Source of the DNA: MGBC120314 sp051877855
GTDB lineage: Bacteria > Bacillota > Clostridia > Lachnospirales > Lachnospiraceae
Length of the DNA stretch: 51,156 bases
Direction of reading: 5' to 3'
Assembly: GCA_051877855.1 (NCBI GenBank)
Contig: JBJEJH010000010.1
Coordinates: 1 to 51,156 of the forward strand
Below, one piece after another: positions 1 to 7,670 of the stretch. Below the pieces are notes generated by a model. That model saw only the letters and a list, made by a program, of their open reading frames with translations. It did not search any database and had not been told where the DNA came from. Position numbers and translations under genes: made by a program. Each line of letters opens with the position of its first letter. Position 1 is the first letter of the stretch.

Positions 1-118
1 TTATAAAAATGAAGTTGGAGAATTTGATTAGTAATACTGGAATTATGAATATGGATAATTTCTTGAAATTGTAAGATGTATTCATGCAACAGAAAATTTG
101 AAGTTTACGGCGAGGTGA

Positions 119-256
119 ATGATACGGAAAAAATGGGGAACGTTTGAATTTAATACTCCTTATTTAGGAGAAACTATAGAGAAAATAAATGAAGTAGTAT
201 TGCCAAAAGATTACATAGAATTTATGAAAAAACATAATGGTGGTGAACTTTGAGGT
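119..256 (+). pseudogene. SUKH (SMI1/KNR4)-type immunity protein, N-terminal fragment
   Basis: A 45-codon frame starts with ATG overlapping an upstream TGA and ends early at TGA. It contains the SUKH hallmark 'LPKDYIEFMKKHNGGGEL', i.e. the LPxDY...F...NGG core that sits near the N-terminus of SMI1/KNR4-like proteins. Family members run about 130-180 residues, so most of the domain is missing here. Family knowledge: SUKH proteins are commonly immunity proteins against polymorphic nuclease toxins. The bases just upstream (1-118) hold short frames interrupted by stops, including a coding end with tandem stops at 29-34, so the whole left edge looks decayed. It could instead be a short intact gene, but no downstream frame completes the fold. 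Confidence 0.55.
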
Positions 257-301
257 TTATGTTCTGTAGATACAAGGAAAGGAGACGGATAAGGGCGAAG
301 T

Positions 302-640
302 ATGGATTTGATAGAAACACATTTAAGTAATTTGCAAACCATAAATAGCATGATATGGGATGATTACGGTGATAAGCGTAAAGAATGTGTTGTTTACGGA
401 AAAGGCGATAAGGACCGTAAGGAATACTTTGACGCAAAGACGAAGATACACCTATTAAATGATATTGAATCAAGAACAGATAGTAACGAAGTATTATTTG
501 TTTCTTTAAATAAGTCACATAGTAGACTTACAGAAAGTGGTGTGGAATTACGATTGCGAGAAATGGGCAAGAAATTAGGCGTGGGAAAGGTGTACCTACA
601 TAAGTTCAGAAGGACTAAATTACGGAAGCAAAGCAGATGA
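302..640 (+). pseudogene. Tyrosine recombinase (phage-type integrase) catalytic-domain remnant
   Basis: The frame reads 'VVYGKGDKDRKEYFD', 'SRTDSNEVLFVS', 'SRLTESGVELRLREMGKK' and 'VYLHKFRRTKL', which match the beta-sheet GKGxKxR motif, the LF element and the catalytic HxxR box of tyrosine recombinases. The N-terminal arm and core-binding domains are absent, as are the final H/W box and the nucleophilic Tyr: after HKFRRT the frame turns into unrelated KLRKQSR and stops. It is therefore about a third of a normal 300-400 residue integrase and cannot be active. The remnant suggests an integrated element once ended here, consistent with the surrounding accessory genes. The ATG at 302 is simply the first Met in the open frame. 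Confidence 0.7.
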
Positions 641-731
641 AAGCGCTGTGGCTAAGAATGAAGATGTGCTCGAGATTTCAAGGAGATTACTTGCACAGAA
701 TAAAGAAGCTTACGAGGTGCTTGCTGAATGA
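612..731 (+). pseudogene. Orphan C-terminal coding fragment, translationally coupled to next gene
   Basis: In a frame different from the integrase remnant, a coding-like stretch reads 'GLNYGSKADESAVAKNED' and 'VLEISRRLLAQNKEAYEVL' then stops at TGA 729-731. That stop overlaps the ATG of the next gene in an ATGA arrangement, which is typical of genuine translational coupling. The beginning of the gene is lost at the junction with the integrase remnant near 605-615. The helical, charged tail resembles ends of small antitoxin-like proteins, but I cannot assign a family. It marks a recombination join between two partial genes. Confidence 0.35.
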
Positions 732-1102
732 AAAGATTGAGTAAAGAGCAAATTTTGATGCTATTAAAACAAATAGATTTTAGCACGTTTGATATTGATG
801 AGTTATTGGATAATCGGGATGCTGAGGTGTTTGATGCAGAATGGGTTAGAGTTTATAATGAAGTCGAGTCATTAAAAAATGCAGAAAATTATTCCGAAGT
901 GGAAAAGAAAAATAATTCAGAAGTTAGAGAACAGGTATTCAGAATGATTTATGAGCTTACGAGTGACGGAGATTTAGCGGGATATGTATCTGATGATTTT
1001 GGCTTAATAGCTGATGCGAAATTATTAAGATATGGGGATTCATGGTTTCATAAATTATGCGCATGTTATGAAAATAGAACTATTCCATGTGGAAGTTTAT
1101 AA
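728..1102 (+). CDS. Uncharacterised 124-residue protein, possible immunity protein
   Basis: I do not recognise a named family. The protein is acidic, without signal peptide or membrane segment. It has an N-terminal helical part ('LSKEQILMLLKQIDF', 'FDAEWVRVYNEVESLK') and a C-terminal half with 'GYVSDDFGLIADAKLL' and 'SWFHKLCACYENRTIPCG'. The start overlaps the preceding stop by 4 bases (ATGA), so it depends on coupling to the broken upstream frame. It lies between an integrase remnant and two immunity-like genes, and its size and composition would suit an immunity protein; this is inference from context only. The 30-base gap to the next gene suggests co-transcription. Confidence 0.6.
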   Translation: MKRLSKEQILMLLKQIDFSTFDIDELLDNRDAEVFDAEWVRVYNEVESLKNAENYSEVEKKNNSEVREQVFRMIYELTSDGDLAGYVSDDFGLIADAKLLRYGDSWFHKLCACYENRTIPCGSL

Positions 1103-1132
1103 ATTAGAGAGAAGTTATAGGAGAAAAACGCT

Positions 1133-1555
1133 ATGATTCATTATGACATTGATACAACTGAAAATGCATATTGTAACCTTGAAGGTGATGTTGAATCATT
1201 AATCAAATTAAAACAAATTCTTTTCAAGAATGATGTGGTTCCTGACCTGGTTGGTTATCTCTCGTTTGACAATATACCAAATGTTTCTGTTTGTATTTCT
1301 GCACAGAAAGAATTGGGCTTTTTTATCAGCATCACAGATGATAAAAATACATACCTAACTTTAGGCGACAAGAATGCGTTAAATGAAACAGTCGATGTAT
1401 GGGGCGATGGGCTTTATATTTCCAAGGGCTTATTTATACCTTTTTCTATTGCTTGGAAAGGTCTTGAGGAATATATGCTTTTTAATAAATTATCCGACGA
1501 AATAAAATGGATTACTTCCGATGAAATTCCAGAAGGTGGCAATTTTATATGTTAA
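1133..1555 (+). CDS. Imm1-like immunity protein
   Basis: A 140-residue soluble protein. The C-terminal half has the order of elements I associate with the Imm1 family: 'YLTLGDKNALNETVDVWGDG', an aromatic/Pro strand 'GLFIPFSIAWKGLEEYML', then 'LSDEIKWITSDEIPEGGNF' with the conserved Trp of the final strand. The N-terminal part ('NAYCNLEGDVESLIKLKQ') would be the first helix-strand unit. Imm1 proteins neutralise deaminase and other toxins of polymorphic toxin systems. A GAGAAAAACGCT ribosome binding region precedes the ATG. It sits directly upstream of a DUF4261 gene and downstream of an unknown small gene, in a run of likely orphan immunity genes. No cognate toxin is visible. The family call is by motif pattern and moderately secure. 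Confidence 0.55.
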   Translation: MIHYDIDTTENAYCNLEGDVESLIKLKQILFKNDVVPDLVGYLSFDNIPNVSVCISAQKELGFFISITDDKNTYLTLGDKNALNETVDVWGDGLYISKGLFIPFSIAWKGLEEYMLFNKLSDEIKWITSDEIPEGGNFIC

Positions 1556-1628
1556 AATTTTGATTTGGGGAAGCGACAACTTTCAGACTTATTATGTGGA
1601 ATCAAAAAATTTTAGGAGGAGAATACAA

Positions 1629-2705
1629 ATGCAAAAATACGAAGATGAGAAACAGAGGGTAATCGAATGGCTTGAGGATCCACATGAACTGGGGAAGAAA
1701 CCAAGCAAGATTGAGTTTACTAAAGAATTTACGGATGAAGATGGAATTAACTGTAAGATATTTAAATATAAAAAGTCATTGATGGCACCTTGGATGCTGG
1801 CTATATGCAGCGATTCAGGTGTGTTCAGCGAGATGCAAAATTATAACGAGGCTACAGAAGTTGAAGACGCACAGAAGCTGGTTGATTTCTTAAAAGAATA
1901 CTGGAAGAGGATGGCAAATGCAGCACAGGAGAAGGAAGAGATGGATGCAAATGCCGAAGCATTTCATGCATTCGTATTAATGAAAGAAGCCAAGGGAATT
2001 CCTGAAAATTTTGAAAAGGAAATTGCTGACCAATGGGGAATAACTCTTGAGGAAGAGGAGAAAGACAAGAAAAAGACTGAGGAAGACTCAGATGTCGATG
2101 CAAGGATATATCAGGTGGGGAAATTAAGACTAATCCTTGGATATATGGGATTTGCAGTACCAAATGAGGAAGCAGAGCAGAATGCTGCGTACAATTATAT
2201 GTGGAAAGATGCAGTGGAAGTGACAAAGTTGCATAGTGCACATATGGTTGTAACGGTGTTGGGAGAAGGTACACCTGAGGAAAAGGGATTTTTGTATGCA
2301 AAAGCAATTACAACCTTATGCAGACAGGAGAATACAATCGGTGTATATGCCAATGAAGTAGTTTATGAACCAAAGTTTTTCGTTGCGATGTCTGAGATGA
2401 TTGAAAATGGAGACCTGCCATTGTTTGATTTGATCTGGTTCGGGTTATGCAACGGAGAGAATGGCGTTTCAGCGTACACATGTGGTATGAAGTGCTTTGG
2501 AAAAGACGAGATGGAAATCATTGATTCCAAAGAGAATCCGGGTGAAATCAGAGAATTATTGATTAATATTGCAACATATGTTGTTTTTGAAGATGTTATT
2601 TTGCATGATGGAGAAACCATTGGCATGAGTGCTGAGCAACGACTGAAGATTAGTAAGAGTGAGGGAATTAATGTTAAGGGAGACAGCTTGAAAATAACAT
2701 TTTGA
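1629..2705 (+). CDS. DUF4261 domain protein
   Basis: The frame is open from 1521, but the ATG at 1629 is preceded by TTTAGGAGGAGAATACAA, a near-perfect ribosome binding site, so I start there (358 residues). The first ~150 residues are charged and helical with a Glu/Lys-rich linker ('EEEEKDKKKTEEDSD'). Residues from about 180 match DUF4261: 'KLHSAHMVVTVLGEG', 'YANEVVYEPKFFV', 'LPLFDLIWFGL', 'SAYTCGMKCFGKDEMEII' and 'DGETIGMSAEQRLKI'. DUF4261 proteins are of unknown biochemical role and frequently occur near immunity-type genes. The gene ends the left accessory patch and is followed by a strong terminator. Base composition is more AT-rich than the housekeeping genes to the right. Confidence 0.75.
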   Translation: MQKYEDEKQRVIEWLEDPHELGKKPSKIEFTKEFTDEDGINCKIFKYKKSLMAPWMLAICSDSGVFSEMQNYNEATEVEDAQKLVDFLKEYWKRMANAAQEKEEMDANAEAFHAFVLMKEAKGIPENFEKEIADQWGITLEEEEKDKKKTEEDSDVDARIYQVGKLRLILGYMGFAVPNEEAEQNAAYNYMWKDAVEVTKLHSAHMVVTVLGEGTPEEKGFLYAKAITTLCRQENTIGVYANEVVYEPKFFVAMSEMIENGDLPLFDLIWFGLCNGENGVSAYTCGMKCFGKDEMEIIDSKENPGEIRELLINIATYVVFEDVILHDGETIGMSAEQRLKISKSEGINVKGDSLKITF

Positions 2706-2740
2706 TCATCACTTTACGAATACTGATAAATAATACGGAG

Positions 2741-2777
2741 AAGGCCTCGGAAATGATATTTCCGGGGCCTTTCTTTA
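2741..2777. terminator. Rho-independent terminator between convergent genes
   Basis: AAGGCCTCGGAAA and TTTCCGGGGCCTT (one mismatch) form a strong stem with a short loop, followed by TCTTTAT. It terminates the DUF4261 transcript and lies 24 bases before the stop of the convergent membrane-protein gene, so it may serve both. Confidence 0.85.
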
Positions 2778-2800
2778 TAAATGTATGAACATTAACCTAT

Positions 2801-5128
2801 TTATTTGACAATGGAATTTCTCGTATCAGTTTTTCTATATAGCGGTTTTACAGCGACATACAGAAAAATGATAAAGGCAATCAGCGAAAGGATTTCTGCC
2901 ACTCGCCAGTGGATAAAACCGGCGTAACGGATGGTGATAATACCATTGAATCCTGACGGAACTTTAACGGTCAACACGCCGTTGTTCGTTTTGGTTAATT
3001 GTAATGAATTGCCCGCCTCATCCTTCGCCTCATATCCGGCATAAGCTAATAACGGAACCGTTACATTTCCGGTTCGGTTTTTTGTTTCTTTAACAGAGAA
3101 AGAAACATTGGTGTAGGATTTTTGATAATCCGAAAGCAAAAGGTTTTCGGTTGCGGATGGGGCATTTTCATTTAACAAAGAAGAGTCTGTCTCGCTTGGA
3201 AGATACTCATTCAAAGAGCCGGATCCTTTGTTGGCAAAGGTTGTTCCGTCATAGGTGTATACTCCCTTGCTGGTATCTAACCGGTCATACAACATAAATT
3301 GAGAAGTAATCACAGTTGTCGCAAATACCAATATAAGAAAAATCGGATAGATTTTTGGCTCGCCGATTTTTTTCATCATGACAAGGGTACAGCCAAGCAA
3401 TAATGTTAAGAAAAATGTTCCCACCGATAGCAATCGCCATGGAAATTGAAGGTTATATACAATGCTTCCCAAATTTCTGCATAAAGAATCCCATGGGAAT
3501 AAATTTGTTGACATATAGAGTGATAGTATTCCTGCTATACTCATAAGAACTGCGGTTACAAATAATTTTTCACGTTTAATTTGTTGATAATACAACAGAC
3601 ACAGATACCCAAAAGCTACCAATGCAATCAGCAGTGTTATTCCTACGGTTGTGCCCATTTCTTCATACATACCCAGAATCTTGTAGTCTTTTACAGCATG
3701 TCCGTATGCCATTCCGCTTCCGTTAACAAAAAGATTGAATAATTGTGCAGGATAGATTCCATTTCCCTGTATAGCTCTCGTTTGAAGAGAACCGTTGTCC
3801 ACAATCAGAATTCCGCCTTTCATCATATAATCCAAAAATGGAACAAGGAAAAAGGCATTCATCAGCAAAGTTGAAACAAAAAACTTTATCAGTTCCAAAA
3901 GCGTATTTTTTCGGAATATATACCGTAACATAATCAGACAAATTATAATTGATACGGCTGCAGCGATTTCACAGCTCAGCAAATGTGTCTGTATAACGCC
4001 TGTATAACCGATCGTTAAATAAATCCATGTCCGTTTATACTCGTTGGATGTAACATCAACAGTAAATAGCCGATACAATCCAAGCGCAATTATCGGCCAG
4101 AATGTCATGGCACACAACTCTCCTAATGCACTTCGAACGTACATGTTGGTAAGACGATATGGCGCCAGTACATAAACCATACAGCAAACAAGTGCTATTT
4201 TTTTATTTTTTATTATTCCATCAAAACATTTATAAGAAATGATTGCTGTTGCAACATTAAATAATAGCAGCAATGTTTTATAAGAATTCTGTAATGTCAT
4301 ACCACACAAGCGCAAGATCGCCGGGATATATAAAAACAATTCTCCATAAAAAATTGAACTGGCATAGCCATATCCTCGAAATTGTGTGGGATGAATTCTT
4401 ACAGGAAACTGTCCTGCCAGCAAACCGTCCTTAAGCCCTTCAATTCGCAGCAGATGAAATACAATATCATCACCCTCGACAAGAAATGCTGTAAACAATG
4501 GAAAGGATGCCAATAAAATGATTCCGCCCAAAGCAAATATGAAGTTAACCTTTTCTTTGGATAATTGACCTTTGTTCGACTTATAGGCAAGAAATATTAT
4601 CAGATTAATACAACAACATACAAATAATGTTACAAGAACATTCCATATTCTTCCGCTAATGTTTTCATGGATAGTAATATCTTCAATCAGAAGTCCTTCT
4701 GTTCCATCGTACATTACTGAAACCGCCAAGTTTCGTATATCCTTATTTAACCATACGGTAAATTTTTGAGAATTTAGTGATGGATTAAGTACAAAATCAT
4801 CCATTAATATACTATTATAATTCGCATTGTCACCGCTCACAGTAAGATAACAATTCAAACAATCGGTCTGGTAGTTGATTGTAATATCATACACGCCTTT
4901 TTTCAGATTGTATGATGGCCCATAAATAAAGAAATCTCCTTCATTAATAGTACTATCAGTATAAACACCGCTTCCGTCAATAAGTATCCCGTTAACATAG
5001 TCCATCTGTGAATATGAAATGGGTATTTCCTTCAGTGGTAGAAAACAATGAATAATAGAACTTAATAAACACAATAATTCAATTGCTAAAACAATTAATA
5101 ATATTTTTTTGCCAGAAAAAATTTTCAT
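2801..5128 (-). CDS. Large GT-C-like multi-pass membrane protein (6-pyruvoyl-tetrahydropterin synthase-related domain)
   Basis: A 775-residue integral membrane protein. It opens with one hydrophobic segment (residues ~8-30), an extracytoplasmic beta-rich domain (~35-155), then about ten membrane segments and a C-terminal external domain before a last membrane helix. The first external loop of the core reads 'VEGDDIVFHLLRIEGLKDG' followed by 'LLAGQFPVRIHP', the acidic DD/FH pair and 'QFPVR' element typical of the PF10131 membrane family, which resembles GT-C glycosyltransferases using lipid-linked sugar donors. Likely role: transfer of sugar to a cell-surface glycan or lipid, but substrate is unknown. 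It is monocistronic, driven by a perfect consensus promoter at 5194-5222 with a hairpin in its leader. The ATG at 5128 has AAGGAGACGGA upstream. Confidence 0.75.
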   Translation of the reverse strand: MKIFSGKKILLIVLAIELLCLLSSIIHCFLPLKEIPISYSQMDYVNGILIDGSGVYTDSTINEGDFFIYGPSYNLKKGVYDITINYQTDCLNCYLTVSGDNANYNSILMDDFVLNPSLNSQKFTVWLNKDIRNLAVSVMYDGTEGLLIEDITIHENISGRIWNVLVTLFVCCCINLIIFLAYKSNKGQLSKEKVNFIFALGGIILLASFPLFTAFLVEGDDIVFHLLRIEGLKDGLLAGQFPVRIHPTQFRGYGYASSIFYGELFLYIPAILRLCGMTLQNSYKTLLLLFNVATAIISYKCFDGIIKNKKIALVCCMVYVLAPYRLTNMYVRSALGELCAMTFWPIIALGLYRLFTVDVTSNEYKRTWIYLTIGYTGVIQTHLLSCEIAAAVSIIICLIMLRYIFRKNTLLELIKFFVSTLLMNAFFLVPFLDYMMKGGILIVDNGSLQTRAIQGNGIYPAQLFNLFVNGSGMAYGHAVKDYKILGMYEEMGTTVGITLLIALVAFGYLCLLYYQQIKREKLFVTAVLMSIAGILSLYMSTNLFPWDSLCRNLGSIVYNLQFPWRLLSVGTFFLTLLLGCTLVMMKKIGEPKIYPIFLILVFATTVITSQFMLYDRLDTSKGVYTYDGTTFANKGSGSLNEYLPSETDSSLLNENAPSATENLLLSDYQKSYTNVSFSVKETKNRTGNVTVPLLAYAGYEAKDEAGNSLQLTKTNNGVLTVKVPSGFNGIITIRYAGFIHWRVAEILSLIAFIIFLYVAVKPLYRKTDTRNSIVK

Positions 5129-5146
5129 TCCGTCTCCTTATGTTCG

Positions 5147-5179
5147 AAGGGGTTGTGGAACTTCCCACAAAATCCCCTT
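5147..5179 (-). promoter_or_regulatory. 5'-leader hairpin of the membrane-protein gene
   Basis: AAGGGG-TTGTGG (5147-5158) pairs with CCACAA and CCCCTT (5165-5179) across a 3-base bulge, giving a 12-bp stem. It starts about 8 bases after the expected transcription start of the minus-strand promoter and ends just before the ribosome binding site. On the minus strand no T-run follows, so it is more likely a 5' stabilising or regulatory hairpin than a terminator. On the plus strand a TTTTT run follows, so it could also stop antisense transcription. Confidence 0.6.
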
Positions 5180-5193
5180 TTTATGTTTTATTC

Positions 5194-5222
5194 ATTATAA
5201 TTTTACCCCAAATATTTGTCAA
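5194..5222 (-). promoter_or_regulatory. Perfect consensus sigma-A promoter for the membrane-protein gene
   Basis: On the minus strand TTGACA, a 17-base spacer and TATAAT occur with no mismatch. Transcription would start near 5187, leaving a leader of about 59 bases to the ATG at 5128. Confidence 0.85.
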
Positions 5223-5330
5223 TGATAAGCCTATTTCTGTATTTGCCATAGAAACTGGCAGGGACTCTACTTTCCGTAGGTAGCCGGTATGGACTTTTTG
5301 GGGTATTATTAATACAGGAGGTGGAGGAAA

Positions 5331-6002
5331 ATGAATCAATATGTTACAGGTGCAGTGATTAAAGAACTGCGGGAAAGAAATAAAATGACACAATTACAAT
5401 TAGCGGATATCCTTGGGGTGAGTGATAAGACCATTTCAAAGTGGGAAACTGCAAAGGGCTATCCGGATATTACATTGCTTGAGTCGATAGCGGATGCATT
5501 TTCAATATCGGTTACAGAATTGATTTCCGGAAATACGGTTTCGAATTCAAATGTATCTGCAAATATGCTGAAATCTAAATTCTATGTATGCCCAATTTGT
5601 GGGAATGTGATTCATAGTATGGGGGAGGCAGTAATCAATTGCCATGGCGTTCTTATGACAGTAGCGGAGCCGGAAGAAACGGATGAAAATCATAAGATAT
5701 TTATTGAGAAGGTAGAGGATGAGTATTATGTTCGCATAGAGCATGATATGACAAAAAGCCATTATATCTCTTTTGTTGCCGCGCAGTCTTCGGATCGATT
5801 ACAGATGGTAAAGCTTTATCCGGAGGGAAATGCTGAAGCGAGATTTAAGATTGGCGGAGTGAAGCGGATTCTGTTCTATTGTAACCGGGATGGGTTGTTC
5901 TACATAGATCCGGTGAAAGGAATTGACGACAGGGAAAGCGGTTATGATAACAGGGAAGAACGAAGAGAGTTAGAGAGAGCTGCGCGTGTATTGCTCGGAT
6001 AA
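5331..6002 (+). CDS. XRE-family HTH regulator fused to desulfoferrodoxin/superoxide-reductase-like domain
   Basis: A 223-residue protein starting at an ATG preceded by CAGGAGGTGGAGGAAA. Residues ~8-65 form an HTH_3/XRE DNA-binding domain ('LQLADILGVSDKTISKWE'). After a Ser/Asn linker, residues 83-110 contain a rubredoxin-like metal knuckle (Cys87-x2-Cys90 and Cys104), and residues ~118-195 resemble the iron-site domain of superoxide reductase: His121, 'HDMTKSHYISF' (His138, His144) and 'LFYCNRDGLF' (Cys184). In superoxide reductases the active site uses four His and one Cys; the last His of the CNxHG motif is Asp187 here, and the second half of the usual Cys-Cys pair is His105. It may therefore sense rather than catalyse. 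Divergent from the membrane-protein gene; no adjacent oxidative-stress gene is seen. Confidence 0.75.
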   Translation: MNQYVTGAVIKELRERNKMTQLQLADILGVSDKTISKWETAKGYPDITLLESIADAFSISVTELISGNTVSNSNVSANMLKSKFYVCPICGNVIHSMGEAVINCHGVLMTVAEPEETDENHKIFIEKVEDEYYVRIEHDMTKSHYISFVAAQSSDRLQMVKLYPEGNAEARFKIGGVKRILFYCNRDGLFYIDPVKGIDDRESGYDNREERRELERAARVLLG

Positions 6003-6038
6003 TTTTTCCACTAAAGAATTTATACCTATCTAATTTTG

Positions 6039-6085
6039 AAAAGCGCACCGACACCTGATTTTGACAGGTATCAAGGTGCGCTTTT
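6039..6085. terminator. Bidirectional terminator
   Basis: AAAAGCGCACC pairs with GGTGCGCTTTT, enclosing a nested ACCTG/CAGGT hairpin; T-rich tracts follow on the plus strand and A-rich bases precede it. It separates the convergent regulator and lipoprotein genes. Confidence 0.85.
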
Positions 6086-6124
6086 TCTTTTAATCTTATG
6101 TCAATATTTTACTTGCAATACAAA

Positions 6125-6703
6125 TTACTCAAGAAATGATATTGCTGCTGCCATGTATTCAATAGCCTGATCTGCTGTGAGATATTCGCCTTCCATGATG
6201 ATTGAGAAGTCTACATTGGTTACAGCTACAGAACCATCATCACCCTCTGCAAAGATTACAGAAAATGTATCGCCTGTGTAAACATCGACTACGTCGAATC
6301 CTGTCCAGTCAACACCATCATCGGTCTGAAGTGTAGAAATATTTGTTTCGTCGTATGGTCCGCATACAACATCACCTTTTCCGTTTGCATCAACGGACAT
6401 TAAAGAAATGTAATTGTTGCCGCTTGGATCTCTGAAAAGAGTAATAACGAACTCTGTTCCGGTTTCGTCGATGGAATAGATTGCTGCATCAACCAAATCA
6501 GCAGAAACATCCAAGAGTGTAAAATCTTCAGCCTCAGTAGCTGTAGTTTCAGCCTCAGTTGCTGCAGGTGCAGGCGCTTGAGTTGTAACTTCGTTTGCTG
6601 CACTCTTTGTAGGCGTTGCTGCCGGCTCAGAAGAACCTCCGCAAGCCACAAGGTTAAACACCATTGTGCCTAAAATGAATACTGTTAATAATCTTTTTTT
6701 CAT
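6125..6703 (-). CDS. Small secreted lipoprotein
   Basis: The frame is open to 6748, but the ATG at 6703 has ACGGAGGTATTTCAA upstream and opens directly into a signal peptide, so I start there (192 residues). Residues 1-20 are Lys-rich then hydrophobic, ending in the lipobox 'LVAC' with Cys21 as the lipid-anchored residue. A Thr/Ala/Glu-rich spacer follows (~25-58), typical of a wall-spanning tether. The remaining ~130 residues are acidic and beta-rich ('EFVITLFRDPSGNNYISLM', 'GDTFSVIFAEGDDGS'); I recognise no family. It is the last gene after a histidine kinase and response regulator on the same strand, 152 bases downstream of the regulator, so it may be a regulatory target or an input component of that pair. 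Confidence 0.75.
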   Translation of the reverse strand: MKKRLLTVFILGTMVFNLVACGGSSEPAATPTKSAANEVTTQAPAPAATEAETTATEAEDFTLLDVSADLVDAAIYSIDETGTEFVITLFRDPSGNNYISLMSVDANGKGDVVCGPYDETNISTLQTDDGVDWTGFDVVDVYTGDTFSVIFAEGDDGSVAVTNVDFSIIMEGEYLTADQAIEYMAAAISFLE

Positions 6704-6855
6704 TTGAAATACCTCCGTAAGTGGTTTGATACTTATGATTATAAACAATATAACAGTATTAGTTTGTTATTTTCCCCAAATGTATCTTTTCCGGTGTGAA
6801 ATGTCATTATTGCAATTGGTACATAGAAGTATACAGCCCGATGCTTTCTCGCATA

Positions 6856-7581
6856 TCAGTGTCTGCGAACAACCGCATGGAGATACCCCATGTATGAAGC
6901 TTGAACCTCCTTTGCCATAGTCCTGGCTACAGGAATCTCTTTGCCTGTCACAGAAATAAAAAACTTTTTATCATATGATTTCATGTTGTCCATGTTTATA
7001 ATGTATGAACGGTGAATCTTTATGAAATTTGTTCTTTTGAGTAGAATATCCTCATAATCAGAAAGTCTTCCACCAACCTCTTTCCTGGTACCATCCAGTA
7101 TGTAAAAATAAAGCATGCGATTGCTTATCTCTACGCACTCTAACTGTTCAAAAGGAATAATGTCTACACCCTTTGTAGATGTAACTGTAAGAGCGTCCTT
7201 TTCTTCGCCCTTCTTTAGGGCAAAGATGCGATTTAAGGTACGATACAAATCACCTGTATTTATAGGCTTCATAAGATAATCGAAGGCATGAACCCTGTAA
7301 CTTTCAACCGCAAACTCCGGACTTGTGGTTAAAAATACTATGGGAATATCTGTGTTTCCAAGACGAATATCCCGTGCAGCATCGATGCCGGAGAAACCCG
7401 GCATAATCACATCCAGTAGAAGTGCATCATATTTTTTGGACTTCATTTCACTAATCAAATCAATTGCATTATTGAATATATCAAAAAAAAGTATTTCACC
7501 TGCAGGAGTCCTATATTCATTAAGTATTTTTCTTATATGTGATATCTGATGAATGTCGTCATCACAAAGTGCTATTCTCAT
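6856..7581 (-). CDS. LytTR response regulator (AgrA/VirR type)
   Basis: A 241-residue protein. The receiver domain (1-~120) carries the acidic triad 'LCDDD' (Asp7-9), phospho-acceptor Asp57 in 'LLLDVIMPG', the 'FLTTS' strand and the switch Lys in 'YLMKPI'. The LytTR DNA-binding domain occupies ~135-241, with 'IIPFEQLECVEISNR' and 'TNFIKIHRSYIINMDNM' typical of the fold. I chose ATG 7581 over the upstream in-frame GTG at 7587 because the GTG lies inside the AGAGGTGAG ribosome binding sequence. The cognate kinase gene ends 90 bases upstream. LytTR regulators commonly control peptide-signal, bacteriocin or autolysis functions; here the lipoprotein gene downstream is the nearest candidate target. 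Confidence 0.9.
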   Translation of the reverse strand: MRIALCDDDIHQISHIRKILNEYRTPAGEILFFDIFNNAIDLISEMKSKKYDALLLDVIMPGFSGIDAARDIRLGNTDIPIVFLTTSPEFAVESYRVHAFDYLMKPINTGDLYRTLNRIFALKKGEEKDALTVTSTKGVDIIPFEQLECVEISNRMLYFYILDGTRKEVGGRLSDYEDILLKRTNFIKIHRSYIINMDNMKSYDKKFFISVTGKEIPVARTMAKEVQASYMGYLHAVVRRH

Positions 7582-7670
7582 GCTCACCTCTGAAATAGTT
7601 ATTCATTTACCATAATAGTATCAAATACAAAGGAGATTACTTGCATTCTGCCTTAAATGTATAATATATG

